Made by a program: the position numbers and the translations under genes. Of a stretch of DNA of 64,000 nt, positions 15,834 through 30,797 are shown one piece after another. Under the pieces are notes generated by a model that was not told where the DNA came from, did not search any database, and saw only the letters and a program-made list of their open reading frames with translations. The stretch lies in NCBI GenBank assembly GCA_963798855.1, contig CAWCUU010000003.1, positions 558,001-622,000 of the forward strand, given 5' to 3'. The stretch comes from CAWCUU01 sp963798855 (lineage in GTDB: Bacteria; Gemmatimonadota; Gemmatimonadetes; Longimicrobiales; RSA9). The number at the start of each line of letters is the position of its first letter. Position 1 is the first letter of the stretch.

Positions 15834-15929
15834 CTCGGCCGCAGGCCGAGCCCCGGGGCCACCAGGCCCCGCGCCCCCGGCGAAGCCGGGCGCCCGCGCC
15901 GTTCAGGCGCGCGCCCCGGCCGCGGCCGG
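15834..15929. repeat. Array of five consecutive GC-rich hairpins
   Basis: Five perfect short palindromes follow one another: CTCGGCC-GCA-GGCCGAG (15834-15850), CGGGGCC-ACCA-GGCCCCG (15854-15871), CCCGGC-GAA-GCCGGG (15876-15890), GCGCC-GTTCA-GGCGC (15896-15910) and CCGGCC-GC-GGCCGG (15916-15929). Loops are 2-5 bases. The array ends about 25 bp beyond the stop of the minus-strand hydrolase, so it could act as a terminator or mRNA 3' stabiliser for that gene, although no T-run follows. Confidence 0.75.
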
Positions 15930-15952
15930 CGCCGGGCCCGGCCCCCCCAGCA

Positions 15953-16642
15953 TCAGAGCCACCGAACGAACCACTCCCCCGCCAGCTCCGCCACCCGCTC
16001 CAGCGCGCCGGGCTCCTCGAAGAGATGACTCGCGCCAGGCACGATCTCGAGCCGCACTTCCGTCGTCTCGGGCATTCGGGCCATCGCCTCCTCGTTCATC
16101 GCGATGACGGGCGTATCCAGTCCGCCGACGATCAATAGCGTAGGCGCGCGCACGCGGGCGAGCGCCTCGCCGGCGAGGTCCGGGCGGCCCCCGCGCGAGA
16201 CGACGGCGCGGATCCGGCCGGGGTGGTCGGCGGCGGCGATCAGCGCCGCGCCGCCGCCGGTGCTCGCGCCGAAGCAGCCGATCGGCAGCTCGCGAGTGTC
16301 GGCGCGCGAAGCGAGCCACGCGGCCGCATGGCCGAGGCGGTCGGCGAGCATGGGGATGTCGAAGCGCAGGTGACGGGTCCGGAGGTCGATCTCCTCCTCG
16401 TCGGCGGTCAGCAGGTCGAGGAGCAGCGTCGCGAGGCCGCGCTGCCGCAGCGCGGCGGCCACGGCCCGGTTCCGTGGGCTCTGGCGGCTGCTGCCGCTGC
16501 CGTGCGCGAAGAGCACGATGCCCCGCGGCGACACGGGCAATCCGAGATCGCCGAGCAGCTCGACGTCGCCCGCGGGAACGCGCACGGGGAGCAGGTCACT
16601 TCCCGGGTCGCGGTGGATGTCGGTCGGTGTGTGGCTCGTCAT
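15953..16642 (-). CDS. Dienelactone-hydrolase-like alpha/beta hydrolase
   Basis: 229-residue cytoplasmic serine hydrolase. Oxyanion strand GIVLFAHGSGSSRQSPRN (41-58), nucleophile elbow GASTGGG with Ser127, acid Asp176 in VGGLDTP and His206 in GASHLFEEPG. The complete triad and compact size match the dienelactone hydrolase/DeoC-linked hydrolase group often encoded beside phosphoribosyltransferases in stress or erythromycin-esterase clusters; no such partner is here. An ATG start follows GGGAGGG-like sequence. It is divergent from the ClC gene, with a 13-bp repeat array between them, and a hairpin array lies at its 3' end. Confidence 0.82.
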   Translation of the reverse strand: MTSHTPTDIHRDPGSDLLPVRVPAGDVELLGDLGLPVSPRGIVLFAHGSGSSRQSPRNRAVAAALRQRGLATLLLDLLTADEEEIDLRTRHLRFDIPMLADRLGHAAAWLASRADTRELPIGCFGASTGGGAALIAAADHPGRIRAVVSRGGRPDLAGEALARVRAPTLLIVGGLDTPVIAMNEEAMARMPETTEVRLEIVPGASHLFEEPGALERVAELAGEWFVRWL

Positions 16643-17008
16643 GGTTCCCTCCTGCGCGGGATCGTGCCGCGTTGCGCCGCAAGGGGCGGACCGAGAGGAG
16701 GCTACGGCCGCGCGCGCCGGTCGGCACCGGCCGCGCGATTCCGCCGCAATGGGGAAGCCGCGCGCGGTAAGGTCGACCGCGTAAACGCCTCCCGTTAGCG
16801 CCTCCCGTTAGCGCCTCCCGTTAGCGCCTCCCGTTAGCGCCTGCCGTTAGCGCCTGCCGTTAGCGCCTCCCGTTAGCGCCTGCCGTAAACGCCTGCCACG
16901 AACACCGCCCTCGCGCTCGCCCGGATGCACCCCTTACCTTGCGCCCCCGTGTCGAGCAGCGCGGGCGACGGAAAGAGGGGCGAGAGCCGCGGCGTAGGAC
17001 GACGGCGC
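16643..17008. other. Divergent intergenic region holding 13-bp repeat locus A
   Basis: About 366 bp between the hydrolase and ClC starts. The tandem repeat described separately fills 16785-16901. The remaining bases are very GC-rich with no clear promoter boxes. The ClC frame is open back to an ATG at 16925, so part of this stretch may be coding if that start is used. Confidence 0.45.
16785..16901 (+). repeat. 13-bp tandem repeat, locus A (about 9 units)
   Basis: Nine head-to-tail 13-bp units, mostly GCGCCTCCCGTTA or GCGCCTGCCGTTA (exact joins at 16798, 16811, 16824, 16837, 16850, 16863, 16876), with decayed units at both ends (ACGCCTCCCGTTA, ACGCCTGCCACGA). All units run in the plus orientation. 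The array sits between divergent genes. Same family as the arrays near 18.9, 48.8 and 49.5 kb. Confidence 0.9.
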
Positions 17009-18817
17009 ATGGGCCGGCGTCTGGCGGTCCGAGCGCGTCACGGCCACGCCGCCGCGGCCGGTCAGTGGGAGCGCTTCGTCGGGGCGTTCAACCGTCTCGG
17101 CCTGACCGAAAACGCGATCCTGCTCGGCTTCGCGGTCGTCATCGGCAGCATCACCGCGCTCGGCGTCGTCGCGTTCTACCATCTGATCGACATCGCGCAC
17201 GCGCTCCTCTACGAGGGTCCGGTCGCGCGCTTCTCCCGGCTGCTGCTGTTCGGATACCGTCCGCTTCTGACGGGCGCGGGCTTCGCCGCGGCGTGGCTGG
17301 TCATGCGGCGCCTGGGGCACGGGCACGACGGGCTGAACGTGCCCGACGTCCAGGTCGCCGTCGCGCGGCGAGGCGGCGACATCCCGACCCGACCGGCGCT
17401 CGCGCGGACCGCGGCGAGCGCGATCACGCTCGGGGGCGGCGGCTCGGCCGGCAGCGAGGGTCCCGTCGCCGTGCTGGGGGCCGCGCTCGGCTCCTTCCTC
17501 GGCGACCGGTTCCACTTCAGCGCGCAGCGCGTGAAGGTGCTGGTCAGCGCGGGCGCCGCGGCCGGAATCTCGGCAGCCTTCAACGCGCCGCTGACCGGCG
17601 CGTTCTTCGCGCTCGAGGAGATCCTCGGCAGCCTGGGCGCGGCCGCGTTCCCGCCGGTCGTCGTGAGCAGCGTCGCGGCGGCGATCATCTCGCACGCGTT
17701 CTTCGGCGACCACCCGGCGTTCGCGATCCCCATGCAGTACGGCTTCACGTCGGCGCGCGAGGTCGTGCTGTTCTTCCCGCTGCTCGGCCTCGTCGCGGGG
17801 CTGATGGCCGTGGTCTTCGTGCGCACCTACTTCGGCACGGACGCCATCGTGCATCGGCTGCGCATCCCGCAATGGCTGCTTCCGTGGATCGGCGGCGCGC
17901 TGGTCGGTGCGCTGGTCGTGGTGTCCGGCGGCATCCTCGTCGGCTACGGCCACCTCGCCTTCCGCATCGGGCTGTTCAACCAGCTCGCCTGGTGGGCGCT
18001 CGGGCTGCTTGCGATCGGCAAGATCGTCGCGACGTCGCTGACCCTGAACACTGGCGGCTCCGGCGGCGTCTTCACCCCGTCCCTGTACGTCGGCGCGGCG
18101 ACCGGCGGGGCGTTCGGGCTGGCCTTCGCCGCGCTCTTCCCTTCCATGCACATCTCGCCGGAGGCGTACGCGCTGGTCGGGATGGGCGCGATGGTCGCCG
18201 CCGCTACCGACGCGCCGATCACGGGCATCCTGATCGTTTTCGAGATGACGAAGGACTACGCGATCATGCTGCCACTGATGCTGTCCAGCGTGATCGCGTA
18301 CGTGGTGCGGCGCCACTACGAGCAGGACTCGCTCTACAGCGGCTGGCTGCGGCGGCGGGGCGAGAACCTGGTGCACGGCGCCGACGAGGACGTTCTCGCG
18401 AGCGGCGTCGTCTCGGACGCGATGGACGCGAATCCGCAGGTGATCGGGGAGGGCGCCTCGGTCGCGCAGCTGCTCGACCACCTCGGCCGCGGCGAGCAGA
18501 CCGATTACCCGGTGGTCGATGATCAGCTCCGGTTGATGGGGACGATCAGCGTTTCGGCGCTCGGCCGCATCGCGAAGGACCACCACGACCTCGCCGCGAT
18601 CGTCCTCGCCGCCGACCTCGCCGCGCCCAGCGAGTCCGTCGGCCCCGGCGACTCGCTGCTCGAGGCGATCCGCAAGATGGGGCTGCGCGGCACCGCCTCC
18701 CTCCCGGTCGTCGACCCCGCGACCGGCCGCCTCATCGGGGTCGTCGGGCGCGCCGAGATCCTGGCGCTCTACGAGCGGAGGGTCGCCGCCGGCGGCGCCG
18801 GAAGCGACAGGCGCTGA
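17009..18817 (+). CDS. ClC-family chloride channel/antiporter with CBS pair
   Basis: Membrane chloride transporter of about 602 residues from the ATG at 17009 (TAGGA ten bases upstream); an ATG at 16925 is an alternative. About ten membrane helices cover residues 30-430. Selectivity motifs are present: GGGSAGSEGPV (GxEGP) and NTGGSGGVFTPSL (GxFxP), followed by DAPITGILIVFEMT. The C-terminal 130 residues form two CBS motifs (VVSDAMDANPQVIGEG, TDYPVVDDQ ... ASLPVVDPATGRLIGVVGR), which usually sense adenine nucleotides. The external Glu in GSEGP suggests an H+/Cl- exchanger. The stop codon lies inside the first unit of the repeat array that follows. Confidence 0.88.
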   Translation: MGRRLAVRARHGHAAAAGQWERFVGAFNRLGLTENAILLGFAVVIGSITALGVVAFYHLIDIAHALLYEGPVARFSRLLLFGYRPLLTGAGFAAAWLVMRRLGHGHDGLNVPDVQVAVARRGGDIPTRPALARTAASAITLGGGGSAGSEGPVAVLGAALGSFLGDRFHFSAQRVKVLVSAGAAAGISAAFNAPLTGAFFALEEILGSLGAAAFPPVVVSSVAAAIISHAFFGDHPAFAIPMQYGFTSAREVVLFFPLLGLVAGLMAVVFVRTYFGTDAIVHRLRIPQWLLPWIGGALVGALVVVSGGILVGYGHLAFRIGLFNQLAWWALGLLAIGKIVATSLTLNTGGSGGVFTPSLYVGAATGGAFGLAFAALFPSMHISPEAYALVGMGAMVAAATDAPITGILIVFEMTKDYAIMLPLMLSSVIAYVVRRHYEQDSLYSGWLRRRGENLVHGADEDVLASGVVSDAMDANPQVIGEGASVAQLLDHLGRGEQTDYPVVDDQLRLMGTISVSALGRIAKDHHDLAAIVLAADLAAPSESVGPGDSLLEAIRKMGLRGTASLPVVDPATGRLIGVVGRAEILALYERRVAAGGAGSDRR

Positions 18818-19066
18818 CTTCAGGCGCGAACTACAGGCGCGAGCTACAGGCGCCAACTACAGGCGCCAACTACAGGCGCCAACTACAGGCGCCAACTACA
18901 GGCGCCAACTACAGGCGAGAACAGCAGGCGGCTTCGTAAACGCCTTCAGTCGGCGCCTTCGGTCAGCGCCTTCGGTCAGCGCCTGCCGTGAGCGCCTTCA
19001 GTCAGCGCCTGCCGTGAGCGCCTTCAGTCAGCGCCTGCCGTGAGCGCCTTCAGTCAGCGCCTGGGT
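18808..19066. repeat. 13-bp tandem repeat, locus B, with central orientation switch
   Basis: About ten units in minus orientation (CAGGCGCTGACTT, CAGGCGCGAACTA, then CAGGCGCCAACTA repeated five times; 18808-18937) meet about nine units in plus orientation (GCGCCTTCGGTCA, GCGCCTGCCGTGA, GCGCCTTCAGTCA; 18953-19066). In the right half two variants alternate as a 26-bp higher-order unit. The first unit contains the ClC stop codon. The two halves are inverted relative to each other around 18937-18952, so the locus can fold into a long imperfect hairpin. It fills the gap before the alternative complex III operon. Confidence 0.9.
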
Positions 19067-19145
19067 TACTCCGCACACTTCTTGCACCCCGCCGGCCGCC
19101 GTCCGGGAGTGAGTCTCCCGACTTCGCCGTTCTCCCAGGAGGCGG

Positions 19146-19787
19146 ATGCGGCCGGAATATCCGAAGTGGATCAACTCCGCGGTCCGGTGGGCCATCGTGG
19201 GTGCTGTGATCGTCGTGATCGGCACGCCCCTGGCCCTGATGGCGTGGGTACGCAGCCCATTCGCGACGGGCCAGTTCCGGGAGCCGGAGCAGCCGATCCC
19301 CTTCGACCACCGACACCACGTTTCCGATGATGGAATAGACTGCCGGTACTGCCACACGCTCGTGGAGAAGTCTCCCTACGCGGGCGTGCCCTCCACGAAC
19401 ATCTGCATGAATTGCCACAACCAGATCTGGAACCAGAGTCCGCTGCTCCAGACGGTCCGCGAGAGCTACTACGACAGGAAGCCGATCGTGTGGGAGCGGG
19501 TCAATCGGCTTCCCGACTTCGTCTATTTCAATCACTCCATCCACGTCAACAAGGGAGTCGGCTGCGAGGAGTGCCACGGCCGCGTCGACCGCATGGCGCG
19601 CATTGCGCAGGCGGCCCCGCTCACGATGAAGTGGTGTCTCGATTGCCACCGCAGCCCCGCCGAGCGCCTGCGCCCGCTCGACAAGATCACGGTCATGGGG
19701 TGGAAGGGCCCGGTCGGGATCGGGAAGGTGCTGCAGCAGCGCTATCAAGTCCGTCCCGGCACCGACTGCACCACGTGTCACCGATGA
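19146..19787 (+). CDS. actA: Alternative complex III subunit ActA, pentaheme cytochrome c
   Basis: Electron-transfer subunit of the quinol:cytochrome c oxidoreductase alternative complex III. 213 residues; ATG preceded by AGGAGG. One N-terminal membrane helix (residues 15-35) anchors a periplasmic domain with five CXXCH heme sites: CRYCH 66-70, CMNCH 87-91, CEECH 140-144, CLDCH 164-168, CTTCH 208-212. Five hemes fit ActA. It is the first gene of a run of ten genes on the plus strand, most of which overlap by 4 bp, that encodes the whole quinol-to-oxygen route. Confidence 0.93.
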   Translation: MRPEYPKWINSAVRWAIVGAVIVVIGTPLALMAWVRSPFATGQFREPEQPIPFDHRHHVSDDGIDCRYCHTLVEKSPYAGVPSTNICMNCHNQIWNQSPLLQTVRESYYDRKPIVWERVNRLPDFVYFNHSIHVNKGVGCEECHGRVDRMARIAQAAPLTMKWCLDCHRSPAERLRPLDKITVMGWKGPVGIGKVLQQRYQVRPGTDCTTCHR

Positions 19788-19815
19788 CCGCGCCGCCGCG
19801 GACGGAGGCGAAGGC

Positions 19816-22877
<3,062 letters not shown>

Positions 22878-22878
<1 letters not shown>

Positions 22879-24233
22879 TGGCGACACCCGTGCCGGAGGC
22901 GCCGGTCCTCACGTCGAGGGGGTCGAACCTCGAGCTCACGGACCACCTGCTGAAGCCGATATGGCAGCGCAACCGGCTCTGGCTGCTCGGCTTCCTCTTC
23001 TCCGGCATGGGCACGCTGTTCATGCTGGTCTGCATCACCTATACGGTGGTCAGCGGCATCGGCGTGTGGGGCAACAACATCCCGGTCGCATGGGCGTTCG
23101 CGATCATCAACTTCGTCTGGTGGATCGGGCTCGGTCACGCGGGCACGTTCATCTCCGCGTTCCTGCTGCTGCTCGAGCAGAGCTGGCGCAACTCCATCAA
23201 CCGCATCGCGGAGGCGATGACGCTCTTCGCGGTGCTGAACGCGGGGCTGTTCCCGCTGCTGCACCTGGGCCGGCCGTGGTTCTTCTACTGGCTGATCCCC
23301 TACCCCGAGCGGATGGGCGTCTGGCCGCAGTTCCGCAGCGCGCTGCCGTGGGACGCGGCGGCCGTCTTCACCTACTTCACCATCTCGCTGCTGTTCTGGT
23401 ACCTCGGCGCGGTGCCGGACTTCGCGGCCGCGCGCGACCGCGCGCCGACCCGCGCGAAGGCGCGGATATATGGCATCCTCGCGTTCGGCTGGAGAGGCTC
23501 CGCCCACGACTGGAACCGCTACCGCATCGCGTACGGCCTGCTCGCAGGATTGGCCACGGCGCTCGTGATCTCGGTGCACAGCGTCGTGAGCATGGACTTC
23601 GCCATCTCGAACCTGCCCGGCTGGCACTCGACGATCTTCCCGCCCTACTTCGTCGTCGGCGCGATCTACTCGGGCTTCGCGATGGTGCTGATGCTGATCA
23701 TCCCGATCCGCTGGATGTTCAAGTGGGAGGACGTGATCACGATCCGGCACCTCGAGACCAACGCGAAGATGCTGCTCGTGATGGGCCAGATCATGGGCTA
23801 CTCGTACCTCGTCGAGACGTTCACGGCCTGGTACAGCGGGATCGACTTCGAGCGCTACATGGCGCTCACCTTCCGACCCTTCGGCTGGTACGCCGCGACC
23901 TACTGGGCGATGCTCATCCTGAACGTCGGCGTGCCGCAGCTTTTCTGGGTGCGCTGGTGCCGACGCAACCCCGTCGTCCTGTTCCTCGCCGCGACGGCGA
24001 TCTTCATCGGCATGTGGATCGAGCGATTCGTGCTGATCATCACGTCGCTCTCGAAGGACTTCCTGCCCTCGAGCTGGGCGATCTACCACCCGACCTGGGT
24101 GGACTGGGGCATCCTGCTCGGCACGCTCGCGTTCTTCACGTTCAACTTCCTGCTGTTCCTGAAGTTCGTGCCGCCCATCCCGATCCACGAGGTGAAGGAG
24201 CTGCGGCACTCGATGCGGGAGGGCGAGGCATGA
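22878..24233 (+). CDS. actC: Alternative complex III subunit ActC (NrfD-like, quinol site)
   Basis: 451-residue polytopic membrane protein of the NrfD/PsrC family with about ten helices. The start at 22878 overlaps the ActB stop (TGATG). Typical stretches include FAIINFVWWIGLGHAGTFIS, LGRPWFFYWLIPYPE and SVHSVVSMDFAISNLPGWHS. ActC forms the menaquinol-binding membrane module that docks ActB. Paralogous to ActF in the same operon. Confidence 0.93.
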
Positions 24234-24796
24234 TCGAGCTGCGCGCGGACCCGATGTACATTGCGCTCGCCGCCGAGTACGAGAGCGCCGAAGACGTCGT
24301 CGAGGCGGCGAAGGCGCTCCGCGCGGAGGGCTACACGCGCATCGACGCCTACACGCCGTACCGCATCGAGGAGCTGACCGATGTGCTCGATCTCGGCCGC
24401 ACCCGCATCCCGCTGATCGGCTTCATCGCCGGGGTGGTCGGCTGCGCCTTCGGCTTCATCGTTCAGACCTTCGCGAACACCTGGGACTTCCCGATCAACG
24501 TCGGGGGCCGGCCGCTCTTCTCCGTGCCCGCCTTCATCCCGATCTCCTACGAGTCCACCATCCTGTTCGCCGGCTGCGCGATCTTCTTCGCGATGTTCTT
24601 CTTCTCGCGCCTGCCCGAGCCGTGGAATCCGCTACAGGAAGTGGAGGGCTTCGAGCGGGCGACGGTGGACCGCTTCTGGATCGGCATCGACGGGCGCGAC
24701 CCGCACTACGACGCGGTGCGCAGCCCGCTCGATCTGGGCGCGACCGGAGCGCTACGCGTCGTGCGCCCGCCGAGGCTGCGGGAGGTGGGCGCATGA
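24230..24796 (+). CDS. actD: Alternative complex III subunit ActD (DUF3341)
   Basis: 188 residues from the ATG at 24230 overlapping the ActC stop. A soluble N-terminal alpha/beta segment (YIALAAEYESAEDVVEAAK, TRIDAYTPYRIEELTDVLDL) precedes two membrane helices (IPLIGFIAGVVGCAFGFIVQ and STILFAGCAIFFAMFFFSRL), the standard DUF3341/ActD arrangement. Structural subunit of alternative complex III; the family's fold is known from solved complexes. Confidence 0.9.
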   Translation: MIELRADPMYIALAAEYESAEDVVEAAKALRAEGYTRIDAYTPYRIEELTDVLDLGRTRIPLIGFIAGVVGCAFGFIVQTFANTWDFPINVGGRPLFSVPAFIPISYESTILFAGCAIFFAMFFFSRLPEPWNPLQEVEGFERATVDRFWIGIDGRDPHYDAVRSPLDLGATGALRVVRPPRLREVGA

Positions 24797-25548
24797 GGTC
24801 GCTCGCGCCCGCCCTCGCGCTCGCGCTCCTGCTCTCCGGCTGCCGCTATCAGCAGGAAAAACGGCTGAGCTGGGGCCTCGAGCGCATGCTGAACCAGCAG
24901 AAGGCGCTCGCCTACGAGGCCAGCGGACTGTTCCCGGACGGCAAGGTCATGCGCGACCCGCCCGACGGCACGGTGCCGGTCCAGCGGACCTACCTGTCGA
25001 CGTCTCCGATCGCGACCGGAATGCTGAACGGAGCGCCGCTCCGTGAAGTGCCCTTCCGCCTCACGCCCGAGCTGCTCGGCCACGGCCGCGACCGGTTCGA
25101 GATCTACTGCGCGGCCTGCCACGGAATCGACGGCACCGGCGTGAGCCGGGTGGCGGCCGCAATGCCGCTGCGCCACCCGCCGAACCTGACCGGCGACGCG
25201 ATCCGCGCGATGCCGCCCGGCCAGATCTTCCGGGTCGTCAGCCAGGGCTTCGGCTTCATGCCCTCCTATGAGCGTCAGCTCACGGTCGAGGAGCGGTGGG
25301 CGGTCGTCGCGTACGTGAAGGCGCTTCAGCTGGCTTCGCGGGTGCCGCTCGCCCAGCTGCCGCCGGAGCTTCGGGAGGAGTTCGACCGCTACGTCCGCGC
25401 GAGCCGCGGCGTGCAGCCGGAGGACACGCTGCAAACCCGGCCAATGGAAGGGCCTTCCCTGCCGGGATCGGTGCCGCCCGGTGCGGAGAGCCTGCCCGGT
25501 CGCGACTCCGCGAGCGTGCAGCCGGATACGGCGGGAGAGGAGCGATGA
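24793..25548 (+). CDS. actE: Alternative complex III subunit ActE, lipoprotein monoheme cytochrome c
   Basis: 251 residues starting in the ActD stop (ATGA overlap). Lipoprotein signal ALALALLLSGC with lipidated Cys17. One heme site CAACH near residue 112 with a distal Met candidate in GFGFMPSYERQ. The C-terminal 50 residues are a Pro/Ser/Thr-rich tail. It accepts electrons from ActA and delivers them toward the oxidase, probably to the cytochrome domain of CoxB encoded downstream. Confidence 0.92.
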   Translation: MRSLAPALALALLLSGCRYQQEKRLSWGLERMLNQQKALAYEASGLFPDGKVMRDPPDGTVPVQRTYLSTSPIATGMLNGAPLREVPFRLTPELLGHGRDRFEIYCAACHGIDGTGVSRVAAAMPLRHPPNLTGDAIRAMPPGQIFRVVSQGFGFMPSYERQLTVEERWAVVAYVKALQLASRVPLAQLPPELREEFDRYVRASRGVQPEDTLQTRPMEGPSLPGSVPPGAESLPGRDSASVQPDTAGEER

Positions 25549-26744
25549 GCGTCGTGGCGCTGAACGAGGCGACGGTCGTCGTCAGCGCGCGCCGCGTGAT
25601 CGCGCCCGCGCTGATCGTCGGCGTGCTCGGCCTCGCCGGCTTCATCCTCGGCGCGTTTCTCGACCCCGAGAGAGCGTACTACGGCTGGCTCGCCGCTTAC
25701 GCCTTCGCGCTCACCATCGTGCTCGGCGCGCTCTGCCTGGTCATGATCGGCCACGCGATGCACGCGCGCTGGATCATCGTCGTGCGGCGCGTCGCCGAGT
25801 CGGTCATCGCCACGCTACCGCTGTTCGTGCTGCTCTTCGTACCGATCCTCTTCGGCATGCCGAAGCTCTACCCCTGGTTCCCGCCGCTCGACCACGTCAC
25901 GCCACACCTGCGCCAGAACATCCTGAAGAAGGAAGATTACCTCAACGTCCCGTTCTGGCTGATCCGCGCCGTCGTCTATTTCGTGATCTGGATCGGCCTC
26001 GGCTTCTTCCTGCGGCGCTGGTCGCTGAAGCAGGACCGCGATCCGGACGCCGCGCCGCTCGAGCGGGCCGTCCGTGTCAGCGCGGTCGGTCTCGTCTTCT
26101 TCGGTCTCGCCCTCACCTGGGCCGCGATCGACTGGATCATGTCGCTCTCGCCCGAGTGGGTCTCGACCATCTTCGGGGCCTACGTCTTCGCCGGCGGGAT
26201 GTTCGGCGCAATGGGGCTGCTCGTGATCCTGGTGTGGGCGCTGGAGCGCGCCGGCTACCTGCGCGGCGCCGTCGCCTCCGCGCACTACTACGCGCTCGGC
26301 CGGCTCTGCCTCGTGTTCACGCTGCTCTGGGCCTACTTCGCGTACAGTCAGGGCTTCCTGATCTGGATCGCGAATCTTCCCAGCGAAGTGCCGTTCTACA
26401 TCGCGCGCACGCTGACCGGCTGGGGCTGGGTGTTCGGCCTGCTCGTGATCGGCCACTTCGCGATCCCGTTCGTGGCGCTGCTCATGTACCGCATCAAGCG
26501 GCGCGGCGGCGCGCTCGCCGTCGTCGGCGCGTGGATGCTCCTCATGCACTACGCGGACGTCGCCTGGCTCGTGCTCCCGGCGCTGCATCACGGGCAGGAC
26601 GGCTTCCACTGGTCGGACTTCGCTTCGCTCGCCGCCGTGCTCGGCCTGGCGACCGCCTTCGGCGCCTGGCGGCTGGTCGGCCATTCCGTCGTGCCGTGGC
26701 GCGATCCACGTCTGCCCGTGTCCCTGAGCTACGACAGCCGATGA
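25545..26744 (+). CDS. actF: Alternative complex III subunit ActF (NrfD-like)
   Basis: 399-residue polytopic protein, about ten helices, starting inside the ActE stop. Recognisable ActF stretches: LCLVMIGHAMHARWIIVVRR, PLFVLLFVPILFGMPKLYPW and AHYYALGRLCLVFTLLWAYF. Second membrane module of alternative complex III and thought to carry a proton path. Its stop overlaps the start of the following unknown membrane protein. Confidence 0.92.
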   Translation: MSVVALNEATVVVSARRVIAPALIVGVLGLAGFILGAFLDPERAYYGWLAAYAFALTIVLGALCLVMIGHAMHARWIIVVRRVAESVIATLPLFVLLFVPILFGMPKLYPWFPPLDHVTPHLRQNILKKEDYLNVPFWLIRAVVYFVIWIGLGFFLRRWSLKQDRDPDAAPLERAVRVSAVGLVFFGLALTWAAIDWIMSLSPEWVSTIFGAYVFAGGMFGAMGLLVILVWALERAGYLRGAVASAHYYALGRLCLVFTLLWAYFAYSQGFLIWIANLPSEVPFYIARTLTGWGWVFGLLVIGHFAIPFVALLMYRIKRRGGALAVVGAWMLLMHYADVAWLVLPALHHGQDGFHWSDFASLAAVLGLATAFGAWRLVGHSVVPWRDPRLPVSLSYDSR

Positions 26745-27231
26745 GCGACGACGGCGCACGCAACCTGGACGTCTTCCAGGAGGAGGACCGCGTCGACGGG
26801 CACAAGGCGCTGGCGCTGATCGTCGCCGTCCTCATCGTCGTCGTCGGCTGCAGCGTCGTGGCGTGGGCGCTGCTGCGCACGGATCAGCCGCCGGGCACGG
26901 CCATCAGCTGGAAGCCCTCGCGTGTGGACGAGCGGCTCGGTCCTTCCGAAGTGCGTGGGATCCGGCAAACGCTGATCGACGAGGACGTCTCCACCGCCCA
27001 GCTCTCCTACGAGCAGCACGACCTCGTGGATTCCTACGGCTGGGTCGACCGCAGCTCCGGCATCGTGCACATCCCGGTCGAGCGCGCGATGACGCTGCTG
27101 ATCGCGCGCGGCAGCACGATGCCGCTGCCGCCGGCCGAGGCCGATACCATCTCGGCGCTGCAGGCGGCAAGGTCGGGCGGCACGGCGGCGCCGAACGAGG
27201 CGCGCGACACGACCGGCGGGGACGGCGCATC

Positions 27232-27235
<4 letters not shown>
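26741..27235 (+). CDS. Single-helix membrane protein between ActF and CoxB
   Basis: 164 residues, ATG at 26741 overlapping the ActF stop and with its own stop overlapping CoxB. A charged N-terminus (DVFQEEDRVDGHKA) is followed by one helix (LALIVAVLIVVVGCSVVAWALL, about residues 23-44) and a periplasmic domain. That domain contains YGWVDRSSGIVHIPVERAM, a pattern I know from small proteins encoded with cytochrome oxidases in this setting, and ends in a Ala/Thr/Gly-rich tail. It carries no heme motif or cofactor site. Position and coupling suggest an accessory subunit or linker of the ACIII-oxidase supercomplex, or an assembly factor. Confidence 0.75.
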
Positions 27236-30082
<2,847 letters not shown>

Positions 30083-30086
<4 letters not shown>

Positions 30087-30790
30087 GCTCGGTCGAGCCC
30101 CGCCCGACTCGCGTCGCCTCCAGCGGCTCCGACGGCCGCACCCGCTCGCCGGCCGAGCGCGCGGCCGAGCACCTCGAGACCCACTTCGAGGACCTCGGAA
30201 AACAGACCCACGCCGCGCTGCTCGGCATGTGGATCTTCCTCGCCACCGAGGTGCTGTTCTTCGGCGGGCTGTTCGCGCTCTACGCCAGCTACCGCGTCGC
30301 CTACAGCCACAGCTTCGCGCTCGCCGCGCAGCACACCGACCTCGACCTCGGGACCATCGGCACCTACGTGCTGCTGACCGGCAGCTTCTGCGTGGCGCTC
30401 GCCGTCGGCGCGATCCGCGTCGACCGCAACAAGCTCGCGTCGCTGTTGCTCTGGGCCGCGGCCCTCACGGCGCTCGCGTTTCTCGCGCTGAAGTTCACCG
30501 AGTACGGCCACCACTTCAGCGAGGGGCTCTATCCGGGCCGCTTCTACCGCTTCCCCGAGCTGCGCAACCGCGGCGCCCACGCGTTCTTCACGCTCTACTA
30601 CCTGATGACGGGGCTGCACGCGCTGCACGTGATCGGCGGCTTCGTCATCCTCTCCGTGCTCGCGATCCGCGCCTGGCAGGGCGCCTACGACTCCACCTAC
30701 AACACGCCCCTCGAGCTGGGCGGTATGTATTGGCACTTCGTGGATGTCGTCTGGCTCTTCCTGTGGCCGTTCTTCTACCTGCTGCGCTGA
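30083..30790 (+). CDS. coxC: Cytochrome c oxidase subunit III
   Basis: 235 residues from a GTG at 30083 that overlaps the CoxA stop, with GGAGG nine bases upstream. A hydrophilic N-terminus of about 45 residues is followed by five helices. Typical family stretches: HAALLGMWIFLATEVLFFGG, GLHALHVIGGFVI and GMYWHFVDVVWLFLWPFFYL. Structural subunit supporting proton uptake and catalytic stability. Confidence 0.93.
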
Positions 30791-30797
30791 GGAGACG

